Shown here one piece after another: positions 5,354 through 7,151 of a DNA stretch of 7,151 nucleotides; position 1 is the first letter of the stretch, and each line of letters opens with the position of its first letter. This DNA comes from Oscillospiraceae bacterium (GTDB lineage: Bacteria; Bacillota; Clostridia; Oscillospirales; Acutalibacteraceae): contig JAQXMV010000098.1 in the NCBI GenBank assembly GCA_029013165.1, positions 1-7,151 on the forward strand. The letters run 5' to 3'. Below the pieces are notes generated by a model. That model saw only the letters and a list, made by a program, of their open reading frames with translations, did no database searches and was not told where the DNA came from. A program made the position numbers and the translations under genes.

Positions 5354-6568
5354 ATGAAAAAGAAAGACAATAAAGTCAAAGTTGATAATCTTTACTTTGA
5401 CGATACTGAGCTGGATATCCCCGAGGATCAAATATATGACTATCAGATCGAGGGACTTTCGGCACCTCATATCAATAAGCCCTACAGTCATTTCCGTGCC
5501 AAAAAGCTGATTCTGATCCTGGTCATTATCGTTGCGGTTTCCCTTTCGATTTTCTTCAGCGTCAGAGTTGTCCACAGCGATGTTTTCAGCTTTGATACGC
5601 TAGAGAGCGAAACCTATAAGCTGACGAAATTCAGCAATACCAATAATATTACGGAACTCACCATCAACTATGTCAGCGATATCGAGTATGATCGCACAAA
5701 TCCCGATCCGAAAACCAATTTCACGATCACTGCCGATGAGACCAAGCCGGTAACGGAGATCGGTCCCTATGCTTTCAACTGCGACGGCGTTCTGCAGAAA
5801 GTATATATCGGTGAGAATGTTGAGAAGATCGACGGCAAGGCCTTTTATTCCTGCTGGGCGATAAAAGCCTTTGAGGTTGATGAAAACAACCCGAATTACT
5901 GCGATGTGGACGGCGTGCTTTACACGAAGGATAAGACGACGGTGGTTTGCTATCCCTGTGATCACGATCAGTATCTGCGTGAAAAGTACGGTTACAGTGA
6001 GGAGCTGAATGCAGACTGTGAGGATCAGGAGCTTTTCGCCAAGTATAAGAAAGAGGTTATGACTTATGTCATTCCCTCCAGTGTCACCACGGTGGGAGAA
6101 CTGTGCTTTAATTACGCCAATCTGGCTGTGGTCTATTTCCCGGAGGGACTGAAAAAGATCGAAACTCTGGGCTTTTTCGAGATGCCGAATATGTCGGATT
6201 TCTATACCTATAAACCTCAGGAGCCTGTGACGGAAACCGATATTACGGCTGTGGAGGGTCTGGAAACTTATCTGTCTTTCCCCGATACCCTTGAGTATAT
6301 CGGATCCGACGCTTTCAGTTATAACCAGTCCATGAACTATGTGTTTATTCCCAAGTCGGTGACATATATCGGTCATCACGCTTTCTGGGATACGGTTTAT
6401 ACTAAGGACGGCGATACTGTCGGTGTCCGTGTGATCAATGTTGAACTGGATGAAGATAGTTTCCGTGACAGTGTGGAAACAGGTGATCAGTGGGTACCCC
6501 AGTATAATAAGAACCTGCTGAAGAAGATTCCCGTCGAATATTCCTGCGCAAGAAAAACGGCAGAATAA
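5354..6568 (+). CDS. Single-pass membrane protein with extracellular BspA-like leucine-rich repeats
   Basis: The 404-residue product has a short acidic cytoplasmic N-terminus (1-50, rich in D, E and Y), one strongly hydrophobic helix (about 52-70, flanked by RAKK on the inner side) and a large outer domain. That domain carries repeats of the BspA/LRR_5 type: VTEIGPYAFNCDGVLQKVYIGENVEKIDGKAF (133-164), YVIPSSVTTVGELCF (238-252), FPEGLKKIETLGFF (262-275) and FPDTLEYIGSDAFSYNQSMNYVFIPKSVTYIGHHAF (309-344). No signal peptidase site, lipobox or sortase motif is seen, so it should remain anchored as a type II protein. Such repeats usually bind proteins or glycans; the ligand is unknown. ATG 5354 is chosen because AAAGGGGG (5336-5343) lies 10 bases upstream; the in-frame ATG at 5312 lies inside the transporter gene without a ribosome binding site. 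Probably co-transcribed with the transporter. Confidence 0.9.
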   Translation: MKKKDNKVKVDNLYFDDTELDIPEDQIYDYQIEGLSAPHINKPYSHFRAKKLILILVIIVAVSLSIFFSVRVVHSDVFSFDTLESETYKLTKFSNTNNITELTINYVSDIEYDRTNPDPKTNFTITADETKPVTEIGPYAFNCDGVLQKVYIGENVEKIDGKAFYSCWAIKAFEVDENNPNYCDVDGVLYTKDKTTVVCYPCDHDQYLREKYGYSEELNADCEDQELFAKYKKEVMTYVIPSSVTTVGELCFNYANLAVVYFPEGLKKIETLGFFEMPNMSDFYTYKPQEPVTETDITAVEGLETYLSFPDTLEYIGSDAFSYNQSMNYVFIPKSVTYIGHHAFWDTVYTKDGDTVGVRVINVELDEDSFRDSVETGDQWVPQYNKNLLKKIPVEYSCARKTAE

Positions 6569-6587
6569 GACGCAATAGTGATAGATG

Positions 6588-6627
6588 AAAACTGCTTCTT
6601 TGCCCTAACGGGTGAGGGAGCAGTTTT
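6588..6627 (+). terminator. Intrinsic terminator of the transporter-LRR unit
   Basis: AAAACTGCT (6588-6596) pairs with AGCAGTTTT (6619-6627) and the stem continues inward for four more pairs including two G-T wobbles, with an inner CCC/GGG helix (6603-6605 with 6610-6612). It starts 20 bases after the LRR stop codon. The A-run and T-run on opposite flanks are symmetrical, so it may terminate from either direction, although the T-run is only four bases. Confidence 0.72.
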
Positions 6628-6680
6628 AAATTATAGAAAACTCAAAAAAATTCAGGTAGAAAAATAACAAAAGTTTCGGT

Positions 6681-6745
6681 CAAGCCTTTTCAAAGGCTTG
6701 CGGGGTCAAGGGGCAGAGCCCTTTGTCGCTGTCCGCAGACAGCGA
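6681..6745. repeat. Three back-to-back hairpins, probable dispersed palindromic repeat unit
   Basis: Three perfect or near-perfect hairpins follow one another: CAAGCCTTT/AAAGGCTTG (6681-6700), CAAGGGGC-AGA-GCCCTTTG (6707-6725, one G-T wobble) and TCGCTGTC-CGCA-GACAGCGA (6726-6745). Six bases separate the first two and none separates the last two. The opening part resembles palindromic repeats that I recall scattered between genes in Ruminococcaceae-type genomes, but I cannot confirm the copy number. No coding frame here looks real. A transcript would fold into three stem-loops and could protect upstream mRNA 3' ends. Confidence 0.6.
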
Positions 6746-6819
6746 AATACTCTTAACTTGAAAATGAACAACTGCGTTAATGGGAGAAAAAATTATACTC
6801 CAACAAGCGCAGGAAGGGA

Positions 6820-6856
6820 GGTTCCGAAGAAATTCGGGGAGAATTTCTTCGGAACC
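6820..6856. repeat. Perfect 16-bp inverted repeat with a 5-base loop
   Basis: GGTTCCGAAGAAATTC (6820-6835) and GAATTTCTTCGGAACC (6841-6856) are exact reverse complements separated by GGGGA. A 32-base perfect match is very unlikely by chance. No T-run follows it, so it is not a terminator. It lies between two other hairpins in gene-free DNA and may be part of the same repeat element or a structured RNA. Confidence 0.8.
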
Positions 6857-6858
6857 GT

Positions 6859-6883
6859 GGGAAACCCTCGCCGGGGGTTTCCC
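6859..6883. repeat. 9-bp inverted repeat adjoining the larger one
   Basis: GGGAAACCC (6859-6867) and GGGTTTCCC (6875-6883) are perfect reverse complements around a seven-base GC-rich loop. It starts two bases after the 16-bp inverted repeat ends, so the two would stack closely in RNA. An alternative register uses ACCG/CGGT (6854-6857 with 6883-6886). Confidence 0.65.
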
Positions 6884-6934
6884 GGTAAAAAGGGCAGATA
6901 TTTTTATATAAAAGACGTACTTATCCGTCACGAT

Positions 6935-6962
6935 GGCGCTGCGCAGACAGCGCCGTTTTTTT
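6935..6962 (+). terminator. Terminator-like hairpin closing the repeat cluster
   Basis: GGCGCTG (6935-6941) pairs with CAGCGCC (6948-6954) around CGCAGA, followed by G and seven T residues (6956-6962). This is a canonical rho-independent terminator in form. No gene ends just upstream: the nearest is the LRR gene, almost 370 bases away and already followed by its own terminator. It therefore may end read-through transcripts or an unrecognised RNA from 6630-6934; I found no convincing promoter for such an RNA. Confidence 0.7.
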
Positions 6963-7041
6963 GTGCTTTTTTGTCGGTAGGACGGTGGTGTTTTGCCGAA
7001 AACAGAAACCATGGGTGATGTTACTGCGCAGGTGAATTGTT

Positions 7042-7113
7042 ATGAGTGAGGTTGCCGCAGACGGACACGGCGAGCTGTGTCGCTGCCGGATGCAAACGGT
7101 CATTTATGGATAG
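7042..7113 (+). CDS. Very small ORF of 23 codons, doubtful
   Basis: ATG at 7042 opens a 23-codon frame (MSEVAADGHGELCRCRMQTV and three more residues) ending in TAG. AGG at 7030-7032 provides a modest ribosome binding site. The region from the AGG to just past the ATG matches the rpsO start region (608-623) at 15 of 16 bases. No clear promoter precedes it. It may be a leader peptide, or chance. The remainder of 6963-7151 shows no other gene. Confidence 0.15.
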   Translation: MSEVAADGHGELCRCRMQTVIYG

Positions 7114-7120
7114 ATTTGTT

Positions 7121-7129
7121 TGATATGAT
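7121..7129 (+). promoter_or_regulatory. Possible extended -10 promoter facing the right edge
   Basis: TGATATGAT fits an extended -10 (TGn followed by TATGAT, 7124-7129), but the matching -35 position near 7101-7106 (CATTTA) is poor. The AT-rich sequence and the AGG at the window end suggest that a rightward gene begins just outside. Confidence 0.3.
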
Positions 7130-7151
7130 TTATATAGTGCTTTCTTTCAGG

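Noticed and set aside
3982..5379. Long antisense open frame (465 codons) opposite the transporter
   Set aside because: Composition is that of a reverse-strand shadow and the forward protein has clear membrane segments and a proper promoter and ribosome binding site.
6681..6962. CRISPR array
   Set aside because: The repeats are palindromes of different sequence and unequal spacing, not identical direct repeats with spacers.
6698..7018. 106-codon forward open frame across the hairpin cluster
   Set aside because: It runs through all of the later hairpins, so its sequence is dictated by the palindromes; no ribosome binding site and no recognisable fold.

Overview
This window looks like chromosomal DNA from a low-to-mid GC Firmicute of class Clostridia, most likely a gut Ruminococcaceae/Oscillospiraceae-type organism. 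The basis is the Firmicute-like S15 and PNPase sequences, strong Shine-Dalgarno sites, near-consensus sigma-A promoters with TGn extended -10 elements, a BspA-type leucine-rich repeat surface protein, and palindromic intergenic repeats of a kind I associate with that group. The lineage is an inference.

Layout. (1) Positions 1-201, minus strand: the first 67 codons of a gene that runs off the left edge (possibly a CorA-like transporter, weakly supported), with a good promoter whose -10 box sits inside a perfect palindrome. (2) 202-619: a divergent intergenic region holding that promoter, a GC-rich hairpin, the rpsO promoter and a structured rpsO leader. (3) 620-3247: rpsO (ribosomal protein S15) followed by pnp (polynucleotide phosphorylase), in the classic rpsO-pnp order. 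They are separated by a weak intrinsic terminator and a very long imperfect hairpin immediately upstream of pnp; a strong terminator ends the unit. (4) 3306-6627: a second unit with its own promoter. It encodes a large MFS transporter resembling the GPH sugar:cation symporters, followed 19 bases later by a single-pass membrane protein with an extracellular BspA-like repeat domain, then a terminator. (5) 6628-7151: no convincing gene. This stretch is crowded with hairpins (three back to back, then a perfect 16-bp inverted repeat, another 9-bp one, and a terminator-like hairpin with seven T), then a tiny ORF and a possible promoter facing the right edge.

Working together. S15 and PNPase link translation and RNA turnover. 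Both leaders contain a six-base segment perfectly complementary to the Shine-Dalgarno region of their own gene, so both genes look set up for translational feedback. The pnp case is the most interesting signal: the anti-Shine-Dalgarno segment is also the 3' strand at the base of the long hairpin, so opening or processing of that hairpin would be expected to change access to the ribosome binding site. The transporter and LRR protein are probably co-transcribed; a joint role in capturing and importing an extracellular substrate is possible but unproven.

I found no tRNA, rRNA, CRISPR array, insertion sequence or phage gene.
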